Below the pieces are notes generated by a model that did no database searches, was not told where the DNA came from, and saw nothing but the letters and a program-made list of their open reading frames with translations. 64,000 bases of DNA from Deltaproteobacteria bacterium RIFCSPHIGHO2_02_FULL_40_28 (GTDB taxonomy: Bacteria > UBA10199 > 2-12-FULL-40-28): the NCBI GenBank assembly GCA_001798135.1, contig MGRJ01000022.1:1-64000 (forward strand). Reading direction: 5' to 3'. Position 1 is the first letter of the stretch, and each line of letters starts with the position of its first letter. The position numbers and the translations under genes were made by a program. This document shows, piece after piece, positions 9,086 to 17,898 of this stretch.

Positions 9086-9190
9086 TACTTCCAAAGAGCG
9101 GGTCCTGCCGCCGGGAGGTTTCCCGCTGGTGCTCGCTCTAAGGCTGCGCGCCATCGGAAGCCCTCCTCCCGGCGTCACCCGCTTTGAAGT
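9086..9190. terminator. Large GC-rich hairpin between flhB/sctU and prx
   Basis: An imperfect inverted repeat of about 105 bases in an otherwise AT-rich area. The left arm runs ACTTCCAAAGAGCGGGT then GCCGCCGGGAGG. The right arm runs CCTCCCGGCG then ACCCGCTTTGAAGT. It sits after the stop of the sctU-like gene (9204) and before the start of prx (9023), both on the minus strand. Its size and layout match the two hairpins at 49241 and 54443, although the central part differs. Confidence 0.6.
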
Positions 9191-9203
9191 AAGTATTGCA
9201 AAC

Positions 9204-10289
9204 TTATGCAGTTGGTTGATTAGGGTTTTCTTTAGCGCGTTTCAGTTCATAAACGGCGGTGAGTACTTCGGCTACGGCATCAAAAAGATCTTCTGGAATT
9301 TCATCCCCAATTTCTAATTGTAAAAGCGACCATGCCAATGGAATGTTACGAATAATGGGTATTCCTTCTTCTTCAGCTATTTCTATAATGAGTTCTGCAA
9401 ATTGGCGCTGACCCTTGGCTGTTAAAGTAGGAGCACTCATTTCATCTTTGTTATATTCTAAAACACAGGCTACATGAATGGGGTTGGTAACCACAGCATC
9501 GGCCTTTTTTACAGCTTTGCGCACATCTCCAAAAGCCATTTCACGATGCAAGCGTCGTCTTTCCCCCTTAATGGCAGGGTCTCCCTCATCTTGTTTGTAT
9601 TCTCTTTTTACCTCATCCTTGGACATACGCATATTTTTCATAAAATTCCAACGTTGCAGTGCGTAATCTAGAAGTGAAATGATCATGAAACAAATGCTCA
9701 CCTTAACTAAAAATGAAAAAAGAAGATCTCCAGTTAATTGTGCTGAACTAAAAATATCAATTTTGGAAGTTGATAAAATGACATCAATGGATTTAAAAAT
9801 GGTTTGATAAGCCAGGTATAAAATAAGGCCAATTTTGACGATATTTTTAAGTAACTCAAAAAGAACTACCACCTTGAACATGTTTTTTAATCCCTCAATG
9901 GGATTCAACTTTTCAAGCTTGGGCGTGACGGGTTCGGTTGCAAAAATAGCTCCCACTTGCATGATGCCTGAGACAAAACCAACAAACATACTCGCAACTA
10001 AAATAGGACCTATGGTTTTGGCCATAGCCAGTAAGCCTGCCATGCACAGATCGTAAAGCGTAGCCGTGTCAATTTTTTGGGATGCTAAGGTGTCAATGCA
10101 AAGTTGAAAGTAGCGTTTATATTCTCCCCCAATAAATGTAAGCATCATGGCAATAGCTGTAAAAGTAGTAATCATAACCAAAACTTGGCTTACATCTCTA
10201 CTTTTGGGAACTTGCCCTTTTTTTCTCGCTTCCCGCAGACGTCTAGGGGTTGCATGTTCGGTTTTTTCTTCGGAGGAAGAATCCGCCAT
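9204..10289 (-). CDS. FlhB/SctU family type III export switch protein
   Basis: A 361-residue protein of the FlhB/YscU (SctU) family, the membrane component that switches substrate specificity in flagellar or injectisome export. It starts with EEKTEHATPRRLREARKKGQVPKS, the family hallmark, here split by residue 25. About four TM segments follow. The autocleavage motif is NPIH near residue 270, preceded by ERRRLHREMAFGD, which is closer to SctU than to flagellar FlhB in my reading. The usual motif is NPTH; the N-P scissile bond is retained. No other flagellar or injectisome gene is in the window, so this is an isolated copy. Flagellar FlhB remains an alternative. Confidence 0.88.
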   Translation of the reverse strand: MADSSSEEKTEHATPRRLREARKKGQVPKSRDVSQVLVMITTFTAIAMMLTFIGGEYKRYFQLCIDTLASQKIDTATLYDLCMAGLLAMAKTIGPILVASMFVGFVSGIMQVGAIFATEPVTPKLEKLNPIEGLKNMFKVVVLFELLKNIVKIGLILYLAYQTIFKSIDVILSTSKIDIFSSAQLTGDLLFSFLVKVSICFMIISLLDYALQRWNFMKNMRMSKDEVKREYKQDEGDPAIKGERRRLHREMAFGDVRKAVKKADAVVTNPIHVACVLEYNKDEMSAPTLTAKGQRQFAELIIEIAEEEGIPIIRNIPLAWSLLQLEIGDEIPEDLFDAVAEVLTAVYELKRAKENPNQPTA

Positions 10290-10331
10290 AATTTTTTAAT
10301 TATAGCTTAATTTTAAGATATTTAGAAGAAA

Positions 10332-10700
10332 CTAAAAAGCTCCTTGTTCTTCTCCCGGAGGGTTTTGTTGTTCTTGGAAACGACGGCGCTCACCTCCACC
10401 TTTTCCACCACGTGGGCCTGGCCGTTGGGGGTTTTGGTTGGGAATAAATTGATTGGTGATGCCAGCAGGATTTTCCCACTGATTTTGATCAGCCAGTGTA
10501 TACATTTTAAAAGCCTTAATACCGGTACATAGCACAGAAAGACTTCCAATGACTAAAATGATGGTTGCTATGATTTTAAGTACAGAGGGGAGTGTTTTAG
10601 AGCCCATCTCATAAGCTTTTAAAAGCAAGAAACTACTGGCAATCATGGTTAAAAGCTCTAGGGCCAAAGTGATGTGGACTAAGAAAAACATGCTATTCAT
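10332..10700 (-). CDS. Small membrane protein, Pro/Gly/Gln-rich tail
   Basis: A 122-residue hypothetical protein. Two hydrophobic segments (about residues 5-28 and 41-63) are followed by a hydrophilic tail rich in Pro, Gly, Gln and Arg (PRGGKGGGERRR). Its start overlaps the end of the upstream lipoprotein gene by eight bases, so the two are probably co-transcribed and perhaps coupled. I do not recognise the family. A predicted role cannot be given beyond membrane location. Confidence 0.7.
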   Translation of the reverse strand: MNSMFFLVHITLALELLTMIASSFLLLKAYEMGSKTLPSVLKIIATIILVIGSLSVLCTGIKAFKMYTLADQNQWENPAGITNQFIPNQNPQRPGPRGGKGGGERRRFQEQQNPPGEEQGAF

Positions 10701-11649
10701 ACAACGCCTCCTTTTGAGAAAAAGTTCTTAAAAAAGATTCTTCTGTAATCTGAGGTTCTTGAACAAAAATAAAACCATCCCTCTCTCCTGTAACAAATAA
10801 TTGGGTTCCATCATCAAGAGTTGTGTAACCCTCTATTTCCATTTCTGTTTCGTAGCAGATAGAAGAAGTTACCGCTTGGGTTTCTAAATCAAATTGATCA
10901 ACAATAAGTCCTTGTTGGTCACTCTCATTTCGTACAAGAACCAATTTTTGTTCTTCTTCATCCCAAAAAAAAGATTGAATAAATTGAGGGGCATCCATCT
11001 CAAAAACCAAAAAATCAGGATCGTCGGTAGTAGAAGCAGAATTGATAAAATTTGGATCATAAAGACGAATCACATTCCCTGTAGAAAAATCAACAATAGG
11101 TTCTAAGCTGTATCCAGCTATAGCCAAGTAGGTTTGACCATTTTTTTCTACATAAGCTACACGATCAAAACCCTCGGTATGCATATCAGTAATTTGAGAA
11201 ATAAGAGCATTGTCAAGGTTTGCTTCTTCCAAAAAAATATTCCAATCGATGACCATTATTTTTTGAAGGGCCCCAATGATTGTGGAATAACCTTTTTTAT
11301 AGGCAATGTTAACAGGATGATCAGAAAGACTTATACCATTTTGAGTAAGGTTTGCCTCCCACACAGCATCTAAATCGTTATTAAGCTCCACAATGCCACC
11401 CAGATTACTTTTTACCAAGTAGAGTTTATTATTGATGAGGTTAGCCGATTGCCAAGTGGTATCGGGGAAGTAAACACCAGAGATCACAAGAGGAAAACAT
11501 CCAGAATCACACATATCAGCAAGACCATTTCCATTTGTATCAGGCGGAGGATTACCTTCAACATAATTTCTTGTCAGACACCAATCGTTTCCAACGGCAC
11601 AAGAAATAAAAAGTAGTAAAAAAAAAGAAATGAAAATGCTATGAAACAT
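10693..11649 (-). CDS. Predicted lipoprotein, WD/NHL-like beta repeats
   Basis: A 318-residue protein with a signal peptide and lipobox (LLFISC, Cys near residue 17). A segment resembling a calcium-binding thrombospondin type 3 motif (DTNGNGLADMCDSGC) follows. The rest consists of short beta-strand-like blocks such as NNKLYLVKSNLGGIVELNNDL and EEQKLVLVRNESDQQGLIVD (each longer than quoted), consistent with a beta-propeller fold. It belongs to a set of lipoproteins of this style in the window (21014, 22527, 54543, 55697). The function is unknown. Confidence 0.7.
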   Translation of the reverse strand: MFHSIFISFFLLLFISCAVGNDWCLTRNYVEGNPPPDTNGNGLADMCDSGCFPLVISGVYFPDTTWQSANLINNKLYLVKSNLGGIVELNNDLDAVWEANLTQNGISLSDHPVNIAYKKGYSTIIGALQKIMVIDWNIFLEEANLDNALISQITDMHTEGFDRVAYVEKNGQTYLAIAGYSLEPIVDFSTGNVIRLYDPNFINSASTTDDPDFLVFEMDAPQFIQSFFWDEEEQKLVLVRNESDQQGLIVDQFDLETQAVTSSICYETEMEIEGYTTLDDGTQLFVTGERDGFIFVQEPQITEESFLRTFSQKEALYE

Positions 11650-11652
11650 ACT

Positions 11653-12426
11653 CTAAGATTCAGGAAGAGCTAAGGGCTGGATATGAGATAATCCCCCATC
11701 AGCTCGAATAGTTTGGCCACAAATCCATTTTGCTTTTTCTGATAATAAAAACATAACGACATCAGCAATTTCTTTGCCTGCTGTTACCCCTCCTACAGGG
11801 GTTAGTTGTTCATTTGCTTTTTTAATGGCCTCGTATAAATCGCCCATGTAAATTTTGGTGGAGGTTGTTGCTAAAAAACCAGGATTCACTGCATTGACAT
11901 TAATTCCTAAAGAAGCAAGTTCTACTCCAAAATACTTAACCAGGGTTTCCAAAGCTGATTTGGCAGCTCCTAAAATACCATGCCTGGGAAGATAAGTGTG
12001 GGTATCGTAACCTGAAATGGCTACGATTTTTCCATTTTGCCCCTTCATCAGTTCTGCACAACGCTGGCAAGCTAAAACAAAACCTGTGATGGTAATCGCA
12101 AAAGTTTTTTCGATGTGATGAGGTTTAATATCAAGCAATGGTTTAAAAGCCGTAGCTGCAGCATTGGCTACAAAATAGTTAAGATACCCATATTTTTCTT
12201 TAACAAAATCGAAAAGACGACTTACATCATCAGTATTGCCCATATCTGCTTGAAGCGTGTAAACATTTGCCCCAACTTTTTTCATCTCGGTTTCAAATTG
12301 TTGAGCTGTAGCCGTATCTTTGCGATAGTTGGTTACTACATGCACCTTTTGAGCAACAAGCTGCCCTACAATCTCCTTGCCGCATCCCTTGATGCCCCCC
12401 GTTACAATGGCCACTTCTGTTTTCAT
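11653..12426 (-). CDS. Short-chain dehydrogenase/reductase, FabL-like, Tyr replaced by His
   Basis: A classical-size SDR. I place the start at the ATG at 12426 (257 residues). The longer reading frame to 12489 would run into the divergent folD start. The nucleotide-binding motif TGGIKGCGKE is near residue 9 and ANAAATA near 88. The active-site stretch aligns without gaps to FabL-type enoyl-ACP reductases (Ser...Tyr-X6-Lys), but the position of the catalytic Tyr is His in RHGILGAAKSALE. Lys is kept. The likely role is reduction of an acyl or carbonyl substrate with NAD(P)H; enoyl-ACP reductase is one possibility. The His could mark a distinct subfamily rather than inactivity. Confidence 0.85.
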   Translation of the reverse strand: MKTEVAIVTGGIKGCGKEIVGQLVAQKVHVVTNYRKDTATAQQFETEMKKVGANVYTLQADMGNTDDVSRLFDFVKEKYGYLNYFVANAAATAFKPLLDIKPHHIEKTFAITITGFVLACQRCAELMKGQNGKIVAISGYDTHTYLPRHGILGAAKSALETLVKYFGVELASLGINVNAVNPGFLATTSTKIYMGDLYEAIKKANEQLTPVGGVTAGKEIADVVMFLLSEKAKWICGQTIRADGGLSHIQPLALPES

Positions 12427-12482
12427 AAATTGATATAAATAATAATACTTGAGGAATTTGTCACTACATTTTAAAAAAGCCT

Positions 12483-13334
12483 GTGGCACAAATCATTGAT
12501 GGAAAAACTATTTCCCAGCAAGTAAGACAAGAAGTGAAAGAAGGCGTTGCCCAGTGGGTAAAAGGTGGGGGAGTCATTCCTGGATTGGCTACAGTTTTGG
12601 TTGGGGATGATCCCGCTTCACAGGTTTATGTTAAAAATAAAAATAAGGCTACCGTAGAGGCAGGAATGCACTCAAGACATATCCCCCTGCCAGTTACAAC
12701 TAGTGAATCCCAACTTTTAGAATTAATTGATAATCTTAATCGTGATTCTTCCATTCATGGAATTTTAGTTCAATTACCACTTCCATCACAAATTAAGAGC
12801 AGCAAAATACTTGAAGCCATTGATCCTAAAAAAGATGTGGATGGTTTTCATCCCATTAATGTAGGGCGCCTGGTTTCGGGAGATGCTACCCTGATGCCTT
12901 GTACGCCTTTGGGAGTGATGAGGCTGATCAAAGAAACAGGAATGGATCTTAGGGGGAAAAATGCCGTAATTGTTGGAAGAAGTAATATTGTAGGCAAACC
13001 CATGGCCCTCTTGCTTTTACAAGCCAATGCTACAGTGACTATTTGCCATTCACACACGAAAGATTTGCAGCAAAAAGTAAAAGAAGCCGATGTAGTGGTG
13101 GCAGCGATTGGGAAACCAAATTTTGTCAAAGGAGATTGGATTAAAACAGGAGCTGTTATTATTGATGTGGGCATTAATCGTTTGCCCAATGGTAAGTTGG
13201 TTGGGGATGTTGATTTTGAAGCAGCAAGTAGGGAAGCTGCTTGGATTACACCTGTGCCAGGGGGAGTAGGGCCCGTGACTATTGCAATGCTGTTAAATAA
13301 TACTTTGTTGGCTACGAAAAATATTAGTCATTGA
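12483..13334 (+). CDS. folD: Bifunctional methylenetetrahydrofolate dehydrogenase/cyclohydrolase
   Basis: A 283-residue enzyme interconverting 5,10-methylene-, methenyl- and 10-formyl-tetrahydrofolate with NADP. The catalytic region YVKNKNKA is near residue 50. ILVQLPLP, DPKKDVDGFHP (family signature), PCTPLGVM, GRSNIVGKPMA (dinucleotide binding) and PVPGGVGPVT (second signature) are all present. The start is GTG at 12483. The following glycine cleavage genes produce methylene-tetrahydrofolate, so the two units form a one-carbon module, separated by a repeat-rich gap. Confidence 0.97.
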   Translation: MAQIIDGKTISQQVRQEVKEGVAQWVKGGGVIPGLATVLVGDDPASQVYVKNKNKATVEAGMHSRHIPLPVTTSESQLLELIDNLNRDSSIHGILVQLPLPSQIKSSKILEAIDPKKDVDGFHPINVGRLVSGDATLMPCTPLGVMRLIKETGMDLRGKNAVIVGRSNIVGKPMALLLLQANATVTICHSHTKDLQQKVKEADVVVAAIGKPNFVKGDWIKTGAVIIDVGINRLPNGKLVGDVDFEAASREAAWITPVPGGVGPVTIAMLLNNTLLATKNISH

Positions 13335-13360
13335 TAAAAACGGGTGGCACGGGGTTTCTT

Positions 13361-13490
13361 GTCCCCTCCCCCTTGAGGGGGGAGGGTTAGGGAGAGGGTG
13401 AAAATTTAGGTCACCCTCCCCCTGCACCCCCTCCCCTCAAGGGAGGGGGGAATTTTCCCTCCCCTTAGGATAAGGGGAGGTTGGAGGGGT
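13361..13490. repeat. G/C-run inverted repeats between folD and gcvT
   Basis: A stretch made of C-runs and G-runs. A first copy, reading CCCCCTTGAGGGGGGAGGG then GAGGGTGA, faces an inverted second copy, TCACCCTCCCCC then CCTCAAGGGAGGGG. A third partial copy, CCCTCCCCTTAGGATAAGGG, follows. It resembles the widespread extragenic repeat read as CCCTCTCCCC...GGGGAGAGGG. A related piece lies inside metH at 44478-44516. It fills almost the whole gap, so the gcvT promoter and leader would lie within it. Confidence 0.75.
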
Positions 13491-13505
13491 TACGACAAAA
13501 CTTTT

Positions 13506-14603
13506 ATGCTTAAACAAACACCTTTGTATGAAGTTCATAAAAAACTAGGAGGCCGAATTGTAGAATTTGGTGGTTGGGAAATGCCCGTTCAATATTCGGG
13601 TATTATGGAAGAACACCGTGCAGTACGCAAAGCTTGTGGCCTGTTTGATATCAGTCACATGGGGCAGGTTTTAATTACAGGCCCCAAGGCTTTAGAGCAG
13701 GTTAATTATTTAACCACTAACGATGTTTCTCAAATTCCAGATGGAAAATGTCAGTATACAGCAGCTCTTTATCCCGATGGAGGAGTTGTTGATGATCTCA
13801 TTGTTTATCGGATAAATGCCGAAAATTTTTTGATTGTGGTTAATGCTTCCAATGACGAAAAAGATTTTAATTGGTTTGTTCAAAACAATCGGTTTGATGC
13901 AAAAATCTTACACGTAAGTCATGCCTATGGTATGTTGGCTCTTCAAGGCCCTAAGGCCAAGGATGTGTTGGCTAATTTGGGTGGGGCTTTGATGACAACA
14001 ACTCTTAATCCCTTCTCTTTTGTGGAAGAAAAGCTCATGGGTATTTCTTGTATTATTTCTCGTACAGGTTATACAGGTGAAGATGGTTTTGAATTTTTAC
14101 TTTCATCAGATAAAGTTGTTGATTTATGGAATAAAATAATTGAGGCAGGGCGACCTTTTGGCTTACTCCCCATTGGTTTAGGAGCAAGAGATACTTTGCG
14201 GTTAGAAGCGGCTCTTTCTCTTTATGGTCATGAGATTGATCAAAAAATTAATCCCTTAGAGGCCAGACTTGCTTGGATTGTCAAACTTGACAAACCTGAT
14301 TTTATCGGCAAATCATCTTTGCAAAAAATTGAAAAAGAAGGCATTACAAGGCACTTGGTTGGTCTTTCTATGATAGATGCAGGTATCCCAAGAGCTGGAT
14401 ATGAAGTGTATGAGGGAGAAAAAAAGTTGGGTTGGATCACCAGCGGTACTTTTTCTCCCAGTTTAGGTAAGGCTATAGCCTTAGCCTTAATTGAAGGGAC
14501 AAAAAAATCAGGGGATGAACTTTTAGTTGGTATTAGAAAACAAAAGGCAAGAGCACAGATTGTGAACTTACCATTTTATCGTAAGAAGAAGGGAAAGATA
14601 TGA
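13506..14603 (+). CDS. gcvT: Glycine cleavage system aminomethyltransferase (T protein)
   Basis: A 365-residue T protein. It transfers the one-carbon unit from the aminomethyl-lipoyl H protein to tetrahydrofolate and releases ammonia. Family motifs seen: FGGWEMPVQYSGIMEEH near residue 21, FDISHMGQ near 47, the folate-binding YTGEDGFE near 195 and the C-terminal GWITSGTFSPSLGKAIALA near 313. It is first in the order gcvT-gcvH-gcvPA-gcvPB, and its end overlaps gcvH by four bases. No glycine riboswitch is visible upstream. Confidence 0.97.
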   Translation: MLKQTPLYEVHKKLGGRIVEFGGWEMPVQYSGIMEEHRAVRKACGLFDISHMGQVLITGPKALEQVNYLTTNDVSQIPDGKCQYTAALYPDGGVVDDLIVYRINAENFLIVVNASNDEKDFNWFVQNNRFDAKILHVSHAYGMLALQGPKAKDVLANLGGALMTTTLNPFSFVEEKLMGISCIISRTGYTGEDGFEFLLSSDKVVDLWNKIIEAGRPFGLLPIGLGARDTLRLEAALSLYGHEIDQKINPLEARLAWIVKLDKPDFIGKSSLQKIEKEGITRHLVGLSMIDAGIPRAGYEVYEGEKKLGWITSGTFSPSLGKAIALALIEGTKKSGDELLVGIRKQKARAQIVNLPFYRKKKGKI

Positions 14604-14986
14604 CAATTCCACAAGATCTTAAATATTCCAAAGAACACGAATGGGTGCGTGTTGAAGGACAAATAGCTACCATTGGTGTAACAGATTTTGCCCAAGAACA
14701 ATTAGGTGATATTGTGATGGTAGAGTTGCCCTCTGAAGGTACTATTTTAACAAAGGACGAATCTTTTGGGGTGGTAGAATCGGTTAAATCAGTGAGTGAT
14801 GTGTTTGCCCCTGTGTCTGGAAAAATTGTTGAAGCCAATGATCCTTTAACCGATAGCCCTGGAATTATGAATGAAGATTGCTATGGGGAAGGATGGATTG
14901 TTAAAGTAGAAATGAGTGACCCAAAAGAGTTGGATAGTTTGATGGATGCTAAAGCCTATCAGGCTTGCCTTGCCGAGGGGCATTAA
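14600..14986 (+). CDS. gcvH: Glycine cleavage system H protein
   Basis: A 128-residue lipoyl carrier protein. The lipoylated lysine is Lys63 in VVESVKSVSDVFAPVSG, and EHEWVR at the N-terminus is typical. It shuttles the aminomethyl group between P and T proteins. The start overlaps gcvT (ATGA). gcvPA follows after seven bases. Confidence 0.97.
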   Translation: MTIPQDLKYSKEHEWVRVEGQIATIGVTDFAQEQLGDIVMVELPSEGTILTKDESFGVVESVKSVSDVFAPVSGKIVEANDPLTDSPGIMNEDCYGEGWIVKVEMSDPKELDSLMDAKAYQACLAEGH

Positions 14987-14993
14987 TCGGTTT

Positions 14994-16337
14994 ATGAGAT
15001 ATTTGCCTCATACTGAAAATGAAATTACCGAGATGCTTGCCACCATTGGTGTAAAAAGTGTTGAAGAACTTTTTCGCAGTATTCCTCCCAGTCTTAAATT
15101 AAATCGAGAACTCAACATTCCTGAAGCTCTTTCTGAAATGGAGCTGCGCAAGGCTTTGCTTCAACTTTCCAAAAAAAATAAAACCATCCGTGATACCATT
15201 ACTTTCTTGGGAGGGGGGGCTTATCATCACTACTTGCCATCAGCCATTTCTCAACTAATTAATCGTGGAGAATTTTTTACAGCTTATACCCCCTATCAAC
15301 CAGAAGTAAGTCAAGGAACCTTGCAGTCTCTTTTTGAATATCAAACCATGGTGTGTGAATTAACAGGCATGGATGTTGCTAATGCCTCTCACTACGATGC
15401 CTCCACAGCTTGTGCCGAAGCCCTTTTAATGGCTCATCGAATTACCAAAAAGAAAAAAGCTCTCGTTGCAAGATCCCTGCATCCCCAGTATCGCAAGGTT
15501 TTAAAAACCTACCTGGTGCGTTTTGGTTACGAAATTGAGGAAATAAAATACAACAAAGATGGCACTCTCGATTGGGAAGATTTTAATGCAAAGCTTAACT
15601 CGGATGTGGGAGCTGTGATGGTTGGCTCTCCTAATTTTTTTGGTGTGATTGAAGATTTGGAAAAAATTGGAGTAAAAACCAAGGCCAATCATTCAATTTA
15701 TATTACCGTAGCCTCTGAGCCGCTTTCTTCAGCACTGCTTGCAACTCCCGGAGGTGTTGGTGCCGATATCGCTGTAATGGAAGGACAGTCTTTTGGGGTA
15801 GGGCTTAATTTTGGTGGCCCCTTTCTTGGAATGTTTGCAACCAGAGCCCAGTATATTCGCAGTATGCCGGGGCGTGTGGTTGGAGAAACAGTTGATGAAG
15901 AAGGCGCCCGTGGTTATGTTTTAACCTTTTCTACACGCGAGCAACACATTCGTCGTGAAAATGCCACGTCTAATATTTGCACAAATCAGGGTTTATGTGC
16001 CCTGATGGCCTGTATTTATTTGTCTCTGATGGGCAAAGAGGGTTTGGTGGAGTTAGCTCAAATTAATTTATCGCGTGCAACCTATGCTAAGGAAAAATTA
16101 GCCAGCATAAAAAGGGTGAAGCCCCTATTTAATGCTCCCATCTTTAATGAATTTGTACTTCATATTCCTAATGCCAGTAGTGTTCTTGAAAAATTAAAAA
16201 CAAAAAATATTTTTGGGGGCATTCTTTTAGAACGTTATTACGAAGAAATGAAAGATGCCGTTCTTGTGTGTGTAACCGAGATGAATTCTAAAAAAGAAAT
16301 TGATACGTTTTGTGAAGAATTGGGACGTGCTCTATGA
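14994..16337 (+). CDS. gcvPA: Glycine dehydrogenase (decarboxylating) subunit 1
   Basis: A 447-residue N-terminal half of the split P protein. I place the start at the ATG at 14994 (MRYLPHTENEITEML). A longer frame reaches back into gcvH but its extra residues do not look like the family. Conserved motifs include FLGGGAYHHY near residue 75, YTPYQPEVSQGTLQ near 107 and FGGPFLGMFA near 277. The two-subunit P protein is common in many bacterial lineages outside the Enterobacteriaceae. It overlaps gcvPB by four bases. Confidence 0.95.
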   Translation: MRYLPHTENEITEMLATIGVKSVEELFRSIPPSLKLNRELNIPEALSEMELRKALLQLSKKNKTIRDTITFLGGGAYHHYLPSAISQLINRGEFFTAYTPYQPEVSQGTLQSLFEYQTMVCELTGMDVANASHYDASTACAEALLMAHRITKKKKALVARSLHPQYRKVLKTYLVRFGYEIEEIKYNKDGTLDWEDFNAKLNSDVGAVMVGSPNFFGVIEDLEKIGVKTKANHSIYITVASEPLSSALLATPGGVGADIAVMEGQSFGVGLNFGGPFLGMFATRAQYIRSMPGRVVGETVDEEGARGYVLTFSTREQHIRRENATSNICTNQGLCALMACIYLSLMGKEGLVELAQINLSRATYAKEKLASIKRVKPLFNAPIFNEFVLHIPNASSVLEKLKTKNIFGGILLERYYEEMKDAVLVCVTEMNSKKEIDTFCEELGRAL

Positions 16338-17818
16338 AAACTTTCAATGAACAAACCATTTTTGAAATTTCTTCATCAGGCCGTAAGGGATATTCTCTTC
16401 CTAAAACAGAAGTGCCCCAGGTTAACCCTGACGAAGTGATTCCAAAGGCTTTTTTAAGAAAAACAAAAGCCAAACTTCCCGAAGTATCTGAATTTGATGT
16501 GGTAAGACACTTTACCCGTTTATCGCAGTGGAATTTTAGCATCGATACCGCTTTTTATCCTTTGGGTTCTTGCACCATGAAGTACAACCCAAGAATTAAC
16601 GAAGAAGTGGCTCGTTTTCCTGGTTTTGCTCTTTCTCATCCCTATCAAGATGAAAAAACCATGCAGGGGAGCTTGCAGTTGATGCATGAACTTCAAAATT
16701 ACCTGTGTGAGATTTCCGGAATGGATTTTTGCACTTTGCAACCTGCAGCGGGTGCCCATGGCGAATTTACCGGACTTTTAATGATTCGCTCTTACCATGA
16801 ATCCAGGGGTAATCCACGCACGAAGGTGATTATTCCAGATTCAGCTCATGGAACAAACCCTGCTTCTGCTGCCATTTGTGGTTACCAAGTTGTGACAGTT
16901 AAAACAGGCAAGGATGGTATTGTTGTTCCTGAAGAGTTAGCGCCTCTTTTGGATAATGAAGTGGCTTGTTTAATGCTTACCAACCCTTCCACCATTGGTT
17001 TGTTCGAAAAAAATATCCAAAAAATTGCAGACCTCTTGCATTCAAAAGGCGCTCTTTTATATTGTGATGGGGCTAACATGAATGCCTTGATGGGAGTGGC
17101 TAGGCCGGGAGATATGGGTGTTGATTGCATGCATTATAATTTGCACAAAACTTTTACAACTCCCCACGGTGGGGGAGGGCCAGGGGCTGGGCCTGTGGTA
17201 GTCAAAAAAATCTTGGAACCTTTTTTGCCTGTACCTGTGATTGTAAAAGAAGGCGACACTTATCGATTAGAGACCAATTGCCCCCAAAGTATTGGGCGAG
17301 TACGTGCTTTTTTTGGAAATTTTGGAATGTTTGTTCGAGCCTATACTTACATTCGTGAATTAGGCCCCGATGGTATTCGCAAAACTTGTGAAATGGCAGT
17401 TCTTAATGCCAATTATTTACGAGCTCTTTTAAAAGATCATTTAACGTTAGCTTACGAGGCCGATAGTTTGCACGAAGCCATTTTTACAGATAAATTTTTG
17501 AAAGATTATTCTACAGGTAAGGTTACTAAAGATGGTCGTCCCATTCCTTTAAAAACTTTGGACATTGCAAAGAGGCTTATTGATTATGGTTTTCATCCTC
17601 CCACAGTTTATTTTCCATTGATTGTTTCAGGATCTCTTATGATTGAACCCACTGAAACCGAAAACAAGCAAACCCTCGATGCCTTTGCCGAAACTGTCAA
17701 AAAAATTCTTGCTGAAGCTAAAACAACCCCTACACTTTTAACCGAAGCGCCCCATACCACTCCTGTTCGCAGGCTTGATGAAGTAAAAGCCGTTCGCGAA
17801 CCAAAACTACGCGCTTAA
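16334..17818 (+). CDS. gcvPB: Glycine dehydrogenase (decarboxylating) subunit 2
   Basis: A 494-residue PLP-binding half of the split P protein, which decarboxylates glycine and loads the methylamine onto lipoyl-GcvH. The PLP lysine lies in MHYNLHKTFTTPHGGGGPG near residue 274. FYPLGSCTMKYNP near 73 and DSAHGTNPASAA near 171 are family signatures. With the upstream genes it completes the P, T and H components; lpd (L protein) is not in the window. A bidirectional terminator follows at 17857. Confidence 0.97.
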   Translation: MKTFNEQTIFEISSSGRKGYSLPKTEVPQVNPDEVIPKAFLRKTKAKLPEVSEFDVVRHFTRLSQWNFSIDTAFYPLGSCTMKYNPRINEEVARFPGFALSHPYQDEKTMQGSLQLMHELQNYLCEISGMDFCTLQPAAGAHGEFTGLLMIRSYHESRGNPRTKVIIPDSAHGTNPASAAICGYQVVTVKTGKDGIVVPEELAPLLDNEVACLMLTNPSTIGLFEKNIQKIADLLHSKGALLYCDGANMNALMGVARPGDMGVDCMHYNLHKTFTTPHGGGGPGAGPVVVKKILEPFLPVPVIVKEGDTYRLETNCPQSIGRVRAFFGNFGMFVRAYTYIRELGPDGIRKTCEMAVLNANYLRALLKDHLTLAYEADSLHEAIFTDKFLKDYSTGKVTKDGRPIPLKTLDIAKRLIDYGFHPPTVYFPLIVSGSLMIEPTETENKQTLDAFAETVKKILAEAKTTPTLLTEAPHTTPVRRLDEVKAVREPKLRA

Positions 17819-17856
17819 ATAGTTTTTTAAACAAGCAAGGATAGAAATTTTTCATC

Positions 17857-17888
17857 TGACTTTTTATCAAATAGCTGATAAAAAGTCA
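17857..17888. terminator. Bidirectional hairpin between gcvPB and the DUF4143 gene
   Basis: A perfect 13-bp inverted repeat, TGACTTTTTATCA and TGATAAAAAGTCA, with a six-base loop. It lies between two convergent genes, so it could terminate transcription from both sides, with A/T-rich tracts within the stem rather than after it. Confidence 0.7.
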
Positions 17889-17898
17889 TCCTCTTGAT

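Noticed and set aside
13361-13490. CRISPR-like array
   Set aside because: The copies are inverted and overlapping C/G runs without equal spacers, and no cas gene is present.
13335-13505. Glycine riboswitch before gcvT
   Set aside because: The gap is filled with G/C-run repeats and shows no aptamer-like tandem core.
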